Shown: piece after piece, positions 7,216-14,517 of the stretch
Layout: every line of letters starts with the position of its first letter
Numbering within the stretch: the first letter of the stretch is position 1
Source: VBDM01 sp035280025
Lineage (GTDB): Bacteria; Pseudomonadota; Gammaproteobacteria; Burkholderiales; SG8-39
Length of the DNA stretch: 22,958 bases
Assembly (NCBI GenBank): GCA_035280025.1
Contig: DATEGT010000211.1
Location: forward strand, 1-22,958
Direction of reading: 5' to 3'
Notes under the pieces: generated by a model
What the model saw: only the letters and a program-made list of their open reading frames with translations
Told to the model about the DNA's origin: nothing
Database searches by the model: none
Translations under genes and position numbers: made by a program

Positions 7216-8718
7216 ATGGAACTCTTTCATAATCTCGGAATCGGTTTCGGCGTCGCGCTCCACGTCCAGAACCTCCTCTACTGCATACTCGGCTGCCTCC
7301 TGGGCACGCTGATCGGAGTGCTGCCGGGCATCGGCCCGGTCGCGACCATCGCGATGCTGCTGCCGGTGACCTTCACGCTGAATCCCACCTCGGCGCTGAT
7401 CATGCTGGCGGGAATCTACTACGGCGCCCAGTACGGCGGCTCGACCACCGCGATCCTGGTCAACATACCGGGCGAGTCCTCGTCGGTCGTCACCTGCCTC
7501 GACGGCTACCAGATGGCGCGCCAGGGACGTGCGGGCCCGGCGCTCGGGATCGCGGCGATCGGTTCGTTCTTCGCCGGCTGCGTGTCGACCTGCGTCATCG
7601 CGCTGTTCGCGCCGCCGCTCGCGGAGGTCGCGCTCAAGTTCGGTCCGGCGGAATACTTCTCGCTGATGGTGCTCGGACTGGTCGCCGCCACGGTGCTCGC
7701 GCACGGCTCGCTGCTCAAGGCGATCGCGATGGTGATCTTCGGGCTGCTGCTGGGGCTGGTCGGCACCGACGTCAATTCGGGCGTGGCGCGGTTCAGCTTC
7801 GGCGTCTCGGAACTCTCGGACGGCATCGGTTTCGTCTCGGTCGCGATGGGCGTGTTCGGCTTCGCCGAGATCATCGGCAACTTGGAGCAGAAGGAGAAGC
7901 GCGAAATCTTCACCAAGAAGGTGAGCAACCTCCTGCCCACGCTGCAGGATTTCAAGGACTCGTGGGCATCGGTCCTGCGCGGCACCGCCCTGGGCGCCTG
8001 CCTGGGGATCCTGCCCGGGGGCGGAGCCCTGCTCGCGTCCTTTGCGGCCTATACCCTGGAAAAGAAGGTTTCGAAGAATTCGGCCAACTTCGGCAAGGGC
8101 GCGATCCAGGGCGTGGCGGCGCCGGAATCGGCGAACAACGCCGGCGCGCAGACTTCCTTCATTCCCCTGCTGACCCTCGGTATTCCGTCGAATCCGGTGA
8201 TGGCGCTGATGATCGGCGCAATGATGATCCAGGGCATCGCGCCCGGGCCGCAGGTGATGACCGAGCGGCCGCAGCTCTTCTGGGGGATGATCGCCTCGAT
8301 GTGGGTGGGGAACCTGATGCTGGTGGTGCTGAATCTCCCCATGATCGGCATGTGGATCAAGCTGCTCACCGTGCCTTACCGGCTGCTCTACCCGTCGATC
8401 CTCGTGTTCTGCTGCATCGGGGTATACAGCATCTCGAACAGCCCGTTCGACGTCATGCAGACGGCGGTGTTCGGCGTGGTCGGCTACGTGTTCGTGAAGC
8501 TCGAGTGCGAGCCGGCGCCCCTCATCCTGGGGTTCATTCTCGGGCCCCTGATGGAGGAGAACCTGCGCCGGGCGATGCTGCTGTCGCGGGGCGATCCGTT
8601 CGTTTTCTTCCAGCGGCCGATCAGCCTGGTCATGCTGCTCGTCGCGGGCTTCCTGCTGGCGATAGTGCTGGCGCCGGCGGTGCGCAAGAAGCGCGAAGAG
8701 GCCTTCGTCGAAGCTTGA
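7216..8718 (+). CDS. tctA: Tripartite tricarboxylate transporter, large permease subunit TctA
   Basis: The 500-residue permease of a TTT carrier, with about 11-12 membrane segments. Strong family motifs are GVLPGIGPVATIAMLLPVT near residue 35, GIYYGAQYGGSTTAILVNIPGESSSVVTCLDG, the second-half repeat GILPGGGALLASFAAYTLEKK, and PESANNAGAQTSFIPLLTLGIPSNPVMALM. The two glycine-rich segments reflect the inverted-repeat architecture and likely line the substrate path. ATG follows the tctB stop by three bases. Transcription ends at a strong hairpin 22 bases after the stop codon. Substrate specificity resides in the missing TctC protein, so 'tricarboxylate' is a family name only. Confidence 0.96.
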   Translation: MELFHNLGIGFGVALHVQNLLYCILGCLLGTLIGVLPGIGPVATIAMLLPVTFTLNPTSALIMLAGIYYGAQYGGSTTAILVNIPGESSSVVTCLDGYQMARQGRAGPALGIAAIGSFFAGCVSTCVIALFAPPLAEVALKFGPAEYFSLMVLGLVAATVLAHGSLLKAIAMVIFGLLLGLVGTDVNSGVARFSFGVSELSDGIGFVSVAMGVFGFAEIIGNLEQKEKREIFTKKVSNLLPTLQDFKDSWASVLRGTALGACLGILPGGGALLASFAAYTLEKKVSKNSANFGKGAIQGVAAPESANNAGAQTSFIPLLTLGIPSNPVMALMIGAMMIQGIAPGPQVMTERPQLFWGMIASMWVGNLMLVVLNLPMIGMWIKLLTVPYRLLYPSILVFCCIGVYSISNSPFDVMQTAVFGVVGYVFVKLECEPAPLILGFILGPLMEENLRRAMLLSRGDPFVFFQRPISLVMLLVAGFLLAIVLAPAVRKKREEAFVEA

Positions 8719-8739
8719 AGGCGCCGGAGCAACCGTGCG

Positions 8740-8765
8740 AAAAGGCCCGCGCGAGCGGGCCTTTT
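8740..8765. terminator. Bidirectional intrinsic terminator between tctA and the adenosyltransferase gene
   Basis: A perfect 11-bp stem, AAAAGGCCCGC (8740-8750) and GCGGGCCTTTT (8755-8765), closed by a GCGA tetraloop. The four T residues at the 3' arm serve tctA, and the symmetrical four A residues give a T tract on the other strand for the convergent gene ending at 8771. Confidence 0.92.
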
Positions 8766-8770
8766 CCTTT

Positions 8771-9322
8771 CTAGCGGTTCTTTCCCTGCTGCCACAGCAC
8801 GTCGCCCCCGCCGCTCTCGCGGTTGAGGACGCGGCCCATGACGAACAGCAGGTCGGACAGGCGGTTCAGGTAGATTCTCGCGGAATCGGCGACTGTCTCC
8901 GAGGCCGACAAGGCGACCAGCGCGCGCTCGGCGCGCCGGCACACCGCGCGAGCGAGGTGCGCGAGTCCTGCGGCGCGGGTCCCGCCCGGGAGGATGAATT
9001 CCTTCAGCCGGGGCAGGCCGGCGTTCAGGTCCTCGAGGAGCTCCTCCAGCCTCTCGGCCTGAGCGGACGTCATGGTCGCCCGCCCCGGGATCGAGACATC
9101 GCCGCCGAGGTCGAACAGGTCGTGCTGGATGCTCACGAGTCCCGCGCGGAGCTTCTCCGGCATCGCCTCGGCGAGCAGCACGCCCAGCGCCGAGTTCAGC
9201 TCGTCGATCTCGCCCAGCGCCGCGACGCGGACGCTGTCCTTGCGCACGCGAGAGCCGTCGCCCAGGCCGGTGTCCCCGCCGTCGCCGGTGCGCGTGGTGA
9301 TCTTGGAGAGGCGGTGGCCCAT
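8771..9322 (-). CDS. pduO: PduO-type cob(I)alamin adenosyltransferase
   Basis: Transfers the adenosyl group of ATP to cob(I)alamin or a precursor to make the B12 coenzyme. The 183-residue protein has the PduO/MMAB hallmarks: N-terminal ATP-binding TRTGDGGDTGLGDGSRV, then VRVAALGEIDELNSALG, the helix with RAVCRRAERALV, and the C-terminal YLNRLSDLLFVMGRVLN. MGHRLSKI at 9322 matches the usual family start; ATG codons 27 and 24 bases upstream are alternatives, and none has a clear Shine-Dalgarno. A weak TTGCGC-17-CATGAT lies just upstream, which would give a very short or absent leader. No cobalamin riboswitch and no other B12 gene are nearby, so it probably serves salvage or a B12-dependent enzyme elsewhere. 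Confidence 0.93.
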   Translation of the reverse strand: MGHRLSKITTRTGDGGDTGLGDGSRVRKDSVRVAALGEIDELNSALGVLLAEAMPEKLRAGLVSIQHDLFDLGGDVSIPGRATMTSAQAERLEELLEDLNAGLPRLKEFILPGGTRAAGLAHLARAVCRRAERALVALSASETVADSARIYLNRLSDLLFVMGRVLNRESGGGDVLWQQGKNR

Positions 9323-9369
9323 GGGCGTATCATGGCTCAAGACCATCACGTGCGCAAAAAGGAGGGGAC

Positions 9370-9774
9370 ATGATCCGCAAAGTCGTCTACTTCTCGATGC
9401 AAGTACCGAACCGACCCGGCGTGGGCCTGCAGATGCTGAAAGCGATCGCGAAAGGGAAGCAGAACCTGCTCGCCTTCACCGGCTTCCCCAACGGCGCGAA
9501 GGCGCAGGTGGACTTCGTCCCGGCGAGGCCGGCCGAATTCGCGCGCGCGGCGAAAAAGGCGGGCGTGAAGCCGGGCAAGAGGAAGACCGCATTCCTGGTT
9601 CAGGGCGAGGACCGTGTCGGTGCTCTGGTGCGCATCCTCGACAAGCTCGCCGCGGCGAAAATCAACATGGTCGCGATGGACGCGGTGAGCGGGGGCGGCC
9701 GCCGCTTCGGCGCGATTTTCTGGGTCAAGCCGAAGGACATCGCGCGCGCCTCGCGGCTGCTCGGCGCGAAGTGA
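9370..9774 (+). CDS. Tandem ACT-domain small protein
   Basis: A 134-residue soluble protein of two ACT-like halves: residues about 4-64 (VVYFSMQVPNRPGVGLQMLKAI, then FTGFPNGAKAQVDFVP) and about 70-130 (KTAFLVQGEDRVGALVRILDKLAAAKINMVAMDAVSG, then GAIFWVKPKDI). The 'NRPG' and 'DRVGAL' turns followed by a helix match the ACT ligand-binding loop, suggesting binding of an amino acid or another small ligand. There is no catalytic or DNA-binding domain. The start has an excellent ribosome-binding site (AAGGAGGGG ending three bases before the ATG), so it may be well translated. A TATCAT at 9328-9333 may be a -10 box with a distant, weak TTGGAG. It is divergent from the adenosyltransferase gene and converges on a tiny membrane gene. 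Ligand unknown. Confidence 0.8.
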   Translation: MIRKVVYFSMQVPNRPGVGLQMLKAIAKGKQNLLAFTGFPNGAKAQVDFVPARPAEFARAAKKAGVKPGKRKTAFLVQGEDRVGALVRILDKLAAAKINMVAMDAVSGGGRRFGAIFWVKPKDIARASRLLGAK

Positions 9775-9787
9775 AACGCGGGGCGCT

Positions 9788-9934
9788 CTAGCGCAGGCGG
9801 ATGCTGGTCGGCCCGCCCCACAGGGTCGAGCCGATGACGTCTGCGACGATCCAGGCGAGGACGACGACGGCGGCCACCGCGAGCAGGTACTGGGCGACTT
9901 CGATCCAGAGATGACGATCCACGCGCTGAGCCAT
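9788..9934 (-). CDS. Small single-pass membrane protein (48 residues)
   Basis: A short frame starting MAQRVDRHLWIEVAQYLL and ending GGPTSIRLR then TAG. Residues about 13-36 are a continuous hydrophobic run (VAQYLLAVAAVVVLAWIVADVIG) flanked by Arg/His at the N-terminus, so one transmembrane helix is expected. It fills the gap between the ACT gene (13 bases away, convergent) and the GDSL lipoprotein gene upstream on the same strand. The coding case is moderate: sensible hydrophobic pattern and fit in the gap, but no strong Shine-Dalgarno. A TACTAT about 13 bases before the ATG could be a -10 box. I do not recognise the family. A second frame starting at 9945 gives no comparable pattern. Confidence 0.5.
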   Translation of the reverse strand: MAQRVDRHLWIEVAQYLLAVAAVVVLAWIVADVIGSTLWGGPTSIRLR

Positions 9935-9980
9935 GCCGTCAGCATAGTACGCCCCGCGCGTGAAAGAAAGGCGAATACTT

Positions 9981-10010
9981 CCGCGTTTTCGCGGACACCG
10001 CCGCGGTGTC
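9981..10010. other. Two adjacent small inverted repeats
   Basis: CCGCG-TTTT-CGCGG (9981-9994) abuts GACACCGC-C-GCGGTGTC (9994-10010, 8-bp arms around one base). They lie between the GDSL gene stop and the 48-residue gene. Neither is followed by a T tract on the minus strand, so they may be an RNA-stabilising or weak termination element, or an operator for the small gene. Confidence 0.45.
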
Positions 10011-10036
10011 GGGTAAACCCTTACGGGAGAGCGCCG

Positions 10037-10639
10037 CTAGACGGCCCCGGTCTTCCTCAGCAGGGCGGCGACGGCCTCGGCGAGCCGCGCGTAGCCGGCG
10101 GCGTTCGGGTGCACCGGGTCGGACTTGAGCGCGTTGTCGGTGAGGATCTTCCTGAGCGCCGACTCCTCGTGCGGCACGCCGAGCTCCTTGGCGACGGTGG
10201 AGTAGAGCTCGGCCGGTGAGGGGAGCAGGCTCGGCTTCGGAACGGCGATCAGCACGACCTGCGCGCCGCGCGCCTTCGCCAGCCGGATCATGGCGCGCAG
10301 ATTGTCCGCGGCTTGCGCCTCGTCCAGCTTCCTCAGGAAGTCGTTGCCGCCTTCGCACAGGATGACGAGCTGCGGCTTCGATTCCTCGAGAGCTCCGGGC
10401 AGGCGGGCGAGACCCTCGGCGCTGGTCTCGCCGGGCACGCCCGAGGACACCACCTTGCGTCCGATCAGCGCCTCGAGCCGCGCGGGGTAGCTCTCGCCGG
10501 GAGCCGCTCCGGTGCCGAACGTGAGGCTGTCGCCGAAGGCCAGCACCACCGCGTCGGGCGAAAGGCGCGCGAGCTTCGGCTGGCCGCCGCTGCAGGCGGC
10601 GAGCAGCGCGAGCGCGGAAAGAGCGAGGACGCGCTTCAC
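10037..10639 (-). CDS. GDSL-family esterase/thioesterase lipoprotein (TesA-like)
   Basis: A 200-residue SGNH hydrolase. The N-terminus VKRVLALSALALLAAC is a lipoprotein signal with lipobox LAAC (Cys16), so the enzyme should be membrane-anchored in the periplasm. SGNH blocks are complete: Ser38 in AFGDSLTFG, Gly in GVPGETSAEGLARL, Asn99 in EGGNDFLR, and Asp174/His177 in DPVHPNAAGY. The overall layout resembles TesA-type arylesterase/lysophospholipase/thioesterase. It starts at GTG 10639, and GTGA overlaps the SulP stop, so translation is coupled to the permease. Coupling to a sulfate-type permease is unusual, and the substrate is unknown. Hairpins follow 27 bases after the stop. Confidence 0.88.
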   Translation of the reverse strand: MKRVLALSALALLAACSGGQPKLARLSPDAVVLAFGDSLTFGTGAAPGESYPARLEALIGRKVVSSGVPGETSAEGLARLPGALEESKPQLVILCEGGNDFLRKLDEAQAADNLRAMIRLAKARGAQVVLIAVPKPSLLPSPAELYSTVAKELGVPHEESALRKILTDNALKSDPVHPNAAGYARLAEAVAALLRKTGAV

Positions 10640-12417
10640 GGGGCCTTCGGCTCGGGCACGCTCGCGCACTCCTCGAAGATGCGCGCGCGGCAGCTCGCGC
10701 AGATGGAACGGTCCAGGCGCGTGAACACGCCGCCGATCGCCTCGCGCTTGCCGCGGAAGACGTTCTCGCGGCCGATCTCCGCCATGTAGCCGCCGCGCTC
10801 GAGCAGCTCCTCGACCGGCTTGCGCAGGCTGTAGAAGTAGAGCTGCCCGCCGCCGTCGCGCCGCCGGCGCGCCTCCTCCGCCAGGAGCTCGGCTCCCGCC
10901 ATGTCGACGGTGTTGATGCTCTTCGACATGAGGAGCAGGTGCTTCTGTCCGGGGCTGTCCTCGCGCAGGGCGTCGAGGTGCCGCCCGACGTGACCGACGG
11001 CGCCGAAATAGATCGAGCCTTCGATGCGGAGGATCTTGAGCTGCGGGCACTCGAGGAGGCCGTCCTCGACCTGGGTCATCTTGCGCCCGGTGTGGCGCGG
11101 ATCGGGCACGAGGCTCCGCAGGATCGGATGCGACGTGCGGTTGAGGTACAGCACCAGCGAGACCAGCACGCCGACCAGGATCGCGAACTCGAGGTCGAGC
11201 ACCAGCGTCGCGAAGAACGTGATTCCGAGCACGGCGCTCTCCCCGCGGCTGGTCGCGAGGATCTTGCGAATCCGCGGCAGGTCGATCAGGTTCCATGCGA
11301 CCAGGAACAGGACCCCCGCCACGACCGCGATCGGGAGATAGGCGACCAGCGGCGCGATGGCGAGGAGCAGCAGCACCAGCAGCAGCGCGGCGAAGATGGC
11401 CGACATGGGCGTCTTCGCGCCGGCGTCGTAGTTGATGCCGCAGCGATTGGCCGACGCGCTCGTCGGAAAGCCCGAGAAGAACGCCGCCGCGACGTTGGCC
11501 AGCCCCTGCGCGATGAACTCCTGGTTGTTGTCGAGGCGCTGCCCGGACTTGAGGGCGATGGCGTGCGCGATCGAGAGCGCCTGCGTCAGGGAGACCAGCG
11601 CGACCGCGAGCGCGCCCGGCAGCAGGGTCTGCAGCGTCGCCACCGAGAGGTCGGGAAAGGAGAGAGGCGGCAGCGCGCCGGGAAGAGGACCGAGCGTGCG
11701 CAGGCCGGTGCGGTCCGCTCCCAGCCCCTGGTTCAGCAGGAAGGCCGCGACGCTGCCGACCACCATCGCGGCGAGCATCGGCGGGATTCTCGGCAGCACT
11801 CGATGCCAGAGCGCGCCCGCCGCGACCGTGGCCGCCGCGACGAGCGCGACCCAGGGCCTGGCCTCGTCCAGGTGCTTCAGGGTCCCGGCGACCAGCTCGG
11901 GAAAGGCCGCCGGCGGGGAGACGATTCCGAGAAAATTGGCGAGCTGGCTGAGGAAGATGAATACGCCCAGCGCGGCCGTGAACCCGACCACGACCGACCT
12001 CGACATGAAGTTCACCAGCGATCCGAACCCCAGCACGCCCAGCGCGAGCATGATGACCCCCGACATCAGCGCGAGGGTGAGCGCGAGGCCGACGTAGTGC
12101 GGCGTGAAGGGAGTCGCGAGCGGGCTCAGCACGGCGAAGACCATCAGCGACACCGGATTGGTCGGGCCGGCGATCGCGTGGAGGGACGAGCCGAACACGG
12201 CCGCGACCAGCGTGGGCACCATCGCGCAGTACAGGCCGTACTCGGGAGGAAGCCCGGCGAGCGTCGCGAAGGCGACGCCCTGCGGAAGGACCACGACCGC
12301 GCCCACCAGGCCCGCGACCGCGTCGGCCCTGAGGGTCGCCGCGTCGACGCGCGGCCACCACTTCAACAGCGGAAGCAGCCGCTGCGCGAGCGGGATGTTC
12401 GAGGCGGTCGAGGACAT
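10636..12417 (-). CDS. SulP-family anion permease with STAS domain and cysteine tail
   Basis: A 593-residue inner-membrane transporter of the SulP/SLC26 type. The signature region is LPQGVAFATLAGLPPEYGLYCAMVP (residues 44-68) and GPTNPVSLM (84-92); about 12-14 membrane segments extend to residue 426. A cytoplasmic STAS domain follows (about 458-563; LKILRIEGSIYFGAV, then SINTVDMAGAELLAEEARRR). After STAS is a short extension with a CxxC and a third cysteine (Cys573, Cys576, Cys584; CASCRARIFEEC), which could bind metal or respond to redox. Members carry sulfate, bicarbonate, dicarboxylates or other anions, and sequence alone does not decide which. The ATG start gives a short cytosolic N-terminus. 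A GTGA overlap couples it to the lipoprotein gene downstream, and it is divergent from the MFS gene. Confidence 0.93.
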   Translation of the reverse strand: MSSTASNIPLAQRLLPLLKWWPRVDAATLRADAVAGLVGAVVVLPQGVAFATLAGLPPEYGLYCAMVPTLVAAVFGSSLHAIAGPTNPVSLMVFAVLSPLATPFTPHYVGLALTLALMSGVIMLALGVLGFGSLVNFMSRSVVVGFTAALGVFIFLSQLANFLGIVSPPAAFPELVAGTLKHLDEARPWVALVAAATVAAGALWHRVLPRIPPMLAAMVVGSVAAFLLNQGLGADRTGLRTLGPLPGALPPLSFPDLSVATLQTLLPGALAVALVSLTQALSIAHAIALKSGQRLDNNQEFIAQGLANVAAAFFSGFPTSASANRCGINYDAGAKTPMSAIFAALLLVLLLLAIAPLVAYLPIAVVAGVLFLVAWNLIDLPRIRKILATSRGESAVLGITFFATLVLDLEFAILVGVLVSLVLYLNRTSHPILRSLVPDPRHTGRKMTQVEDGLLECPQLKILRIEGSIYFGAVGHVGRHLDALREDSPGQKHLLLMSKSINTVDMAGAELLAEEARRRRDGGGQLYFYSLRKPVEELLERGGYMAEIGRENVFRGKREAIGGVFTRLDRSICASCRARIFEECASVPEPKAP

Positions 12418-12513
12418 CGCGTCGCGGTTAGCACCGAAACGGTAATGGTATCAAACGCCGTCGCCGGGTCGCCCGCGTGATATCCTGTCGCGCTTTCTCC
12501 TCCCGAAAAGCCC
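12418..12513. promoter_or_regulatory. Divergent promoter region, SulP (-) and MFS (+)
   Basis: A 96-base gap between divergent genes must hold both promoters. On the minus strand TGA-TACCAT (12453-12445) and on the plus strand TGA-TATCCT (12478-12486) both resemble extended -10 elements, without good -35 boxes. I see no clear operator. Confidence 0.35.
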
Positions 12514-13716
12514 GTGTTCCGCCTCCGCAGTTCCGGCCCCGCGCTGATGCTCGTCTGTGCGAGCGCGATCCTCACGTTCTCGCTCGGCACGCGCCACAGC
12601 TTCGGGCTGTTTCTCCAGCCGATGAGCATGGCGAACGGCTGGGGCCGCGAGGTGTTCGGCTTCGCCGTCGCGGTCCAGAACCTGCTGTGGGGCCTGTCGC
12701 AGCCGGCGACCGGCATGCTGGCCGACCGTTTCGGCGCCAAGCGCGTGCTCTTCGCGGGCGGGCTGCTGTACGCGATCGGGCTCGTGCTGATGGCGAACTC
12801 GGCGAGCGCGCTCGGGCTCACGCTGGCGATCGGCGTGTTCGTCGGCCTGGGCATGAGCTGCACCTCCTTCAACATCGTGTTCGGCGCGCTCGGCCGCGCG
12901 TATCCGCCCGAGAAGAGAAGCGTGGTACTGGGAATCTCGAGCGCATTCGGATCGTTCGGGCAGTTCGCGCTGCTGCCGCTGGCCCTGCTCTTGATCTCCG
13001 CCTTCGGCTGGTACGCTGCGCTTCTCGTGCTCTCGGCGGGCGTGGCGCTCGCGATGCCCGCGTCGCTGGGCGTCGCGGACCGGGGCTACGCCGGCACGGG
13101 CGCGGGCGTCCCGCTCGGGCGGGCGCTCGCCGAGGCGTTCAGGCACCGGGGCTTCTGGCTCCTCGGGGTCGGCTACTTCGCCTGCGGCTTCCAGGTCGTG
13201 TTCATCGGGACGCATTTCCCGGCCTTCGTGATCGACCAGGGGCTCACGGCCCGCGAAGGCACGATATCGCTCGCGCTCATCGGCCTGTTCAACATCTTCG
13301 GTTCCTACCTCGCGGGCCGGCTGGGCGGGCGCTTCTCCAAGACCTACCTGCTCTCCGGGGTCTACGCCCTGCGCGGGGTCGCGATCGCGCTGCTGATCTC
13401 GTTCCCGCTGACGCCGCTGTCGGCGTACCTGTTCGCCGCGACCATGGGGTTCCTGTGGCTGGGCACCGTGCCCCTCACCAACGGAGTGGTCGCGGGCATC
13501 TTCGGCGTGCGGCACTTCGCGATGCTCTCCGGCTTCGTGTTCTTCTTCCACCAGCTCGGCAGCTTCTTCGGCGGCTGGCTGGGCGGCTACGTCTTCGACC
13601 GCACCGGCTCGTACCAGATCGTGTGGCTGATCGCCATCGGCCTGTCCTTGATCTCGGTGGTCGTCAACCTGCCGATCGACGAGCGGCCGGCGGCCCCCAA
13701 GCCCGCGCCGGCCTGA
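12514..13716 (+). CDS. MFS transporter, monocarboxylate/oxalate-formate antiporter-like
   Basis: A 400-residue major facilitator with 12 predicted membrane segments. The conserved loop 2-3 motif is clear (GMLADRFGAKR, about residues 69-79), and the N-terminal half has the RHSFGLFLQPMS pattern followed by GWGREVFGFAVAVQNLLWG, seen in monocarboxylate and oxalate/formate-type MFS proteins. The start is GTG at 12514; no ATG lies upstream in frame. It is followed after 13 bases by the hydroxypyruvate isomerase gene and then the glycolate oxidase genes on the same strand. A reasonable inference is that it carries glycolate, glyoxylate or a related small carboxylate, but the substrate is not shown by sequence. 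No strong Shine-Dalgarno. Confidence 0.85.
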   Translation: MFRLRSSGPALMLVCASAILTFSLGTRHSFGLFLQPMSMANGWGREVFGFAVAVQNLLWGLSQPATGMLADRFGAKRVLFAGGLLYAIGLVLMANSASALGLTLAIGVFVGLGMSCTSFNIVFGALGRAYPPEKRSVVLGISSAFGSFGQFALLPLALLLISAFGWYAALLVLSAGVALAMPASLGVADRGYAGTGAGVPLGRALAEAFRHRGFWLLGVGYFACGFQVVFIGTHFPAFVIDQGLTAREGTISLALIGLFNIFGSYLAGRLGGRFSKTYLLSGVYALRGVAIALLISFPLTPLSAYLFAATMGFLWLGTVPLTNGVVAGIFGVRHFAMLSGFVFFFHQLGSFFGGWLGGYVFDRTGSYQIVWLIAIGLSLISVVVNLPIDERPAAPKPAPA

Positions 13717-13729
13717 GCTCGCGTCGGCC

Positions 13730-14506
13730 GTGCCGAGGTTCAGCGCGAACATCAGCATGCTTTTCGGGGAGCTCGAATTCCCCGAGCGGTTCGAGGCCGC
13801 GGCGGGCGCCGGATTCAAGGCGGTCGAGATCCAGTTTCCCTACGCCTGGAACCTGCGCCAGCTCGCCGGGATCGCCGCGCACGTCGGCGTCGAGGTGGCG
13901 CTCATCAACATTCCCGCGGGAGACGCGCGCAAGGGCGAGCGCGGCATCGCCTGCCTGCCCGGCCGCGCCGAGGAGTTTCGCGAGGGAGTGGCGCGGGCGA
14001 TCGAGTACGCCCGGGCGCTCGGCTGCGCGAGGATGAATTGCCTCGCCGGCGTCGCCCCGCAGGACGCGGACCGCGCCGTCCTGAGGAGGACCTACGTGTC
14101 CAATCTGCGCTACGCCGCGGGCGAGCTCGCCGCGGCGGGAATGACGCTCCTCGTGGAGCCGGTCAGCACGCACGCCGTCCCGGGCTTCTTCCTCAGCCGG
14201 TCCGCGGACGCTTTCGCGCTGGTGGACGAGGTCGGCGCGGACAATCTCAAAGTTCAGTACGACCTGTACCACATGCGCCTCATGGGAGACGATCTCGCGG
14301 CCGAGATTGCGGCGAATCTCGGCAGGATCGGCCACATGCAGCTCGCAGACGTTCCGGGGCGCCACGAGCCCGGGTCGGGGACGATCGACTTCCCGGCGCT
14401 GTTCGACCTCGCCGACCGCCTCGGCTACCGCGGATGGATCGGCGCCGAATATCTGCCCTCGGGAAAGACCGCCGACAGCTTGGCGTGGGCGAAGAATTAC
14501 TTGTAA
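13730..14506 (+). CDS. hyi: Hydroxypyruvate isomerase
   Basis: Interconverts hydroxypyruvate and tartronate semialdehyde in glyoxylate metabolism; a cytoplasmic TIM-barrel of the xylose-isomerase-like family. The 258-residue length matches the family. Diagnostic segments are the start PRFSANISMLFGELEFPERFEAAAGAGFKAVEIQFPY, the metal/catalytic Glu in LLVEPVS, QYDLYHM, and the strongly conserved IGHMQLADVPGRHEPGSGTIDF with the C-terminal WIGAEYLPSG Glu. The start is GTG at 13730. Its place between an MFS carrier and glcD fits a C2/C3 hydroxyacid pathway. Some members act on other ketoses, so the exact substrate is less certain than the family. Confidence 0.9.
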   Translation: MPRFSANISMLFGELEFPERFEAAAGAGFKAVEIQFPYAWNLRQLAGIAAHVGVEVALINIPAGDARKGERGIACLPGRAEEFREGVARAIEYARALGCARMNCLAGVAPQDADRAVLRRTYVSNLRYAAGELAAAGMTLLVEPVSTHAVPGFFLSRSADAFALVDEVGADNLKVQYDLYHMRLMGDDLAAEIAANLGRIGHMQLADVPGRHEPGSGTIDFPALFDLADRLGYRGWIGAEYLPSGKTADSLAWAKNYL

Positions 14507-14517
14507 GCTCTGTGGCG

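Noticed and set aside
9323..9369. Cobalamin riboswitch before the adenosyltransferase gene
   Set aside because: The gap is only 47 bases and lacks the B12-box sequence; far too short for that riboswitch.
10939..12480. Long plus-strand open frame opposite the SulP gene
   Set aside because: Composition is almost entirely Arg, Asp, Glu, Gln and His repeats typical of antisense GC-rich coding DNA; SulP on the other strand has clear family motifs.
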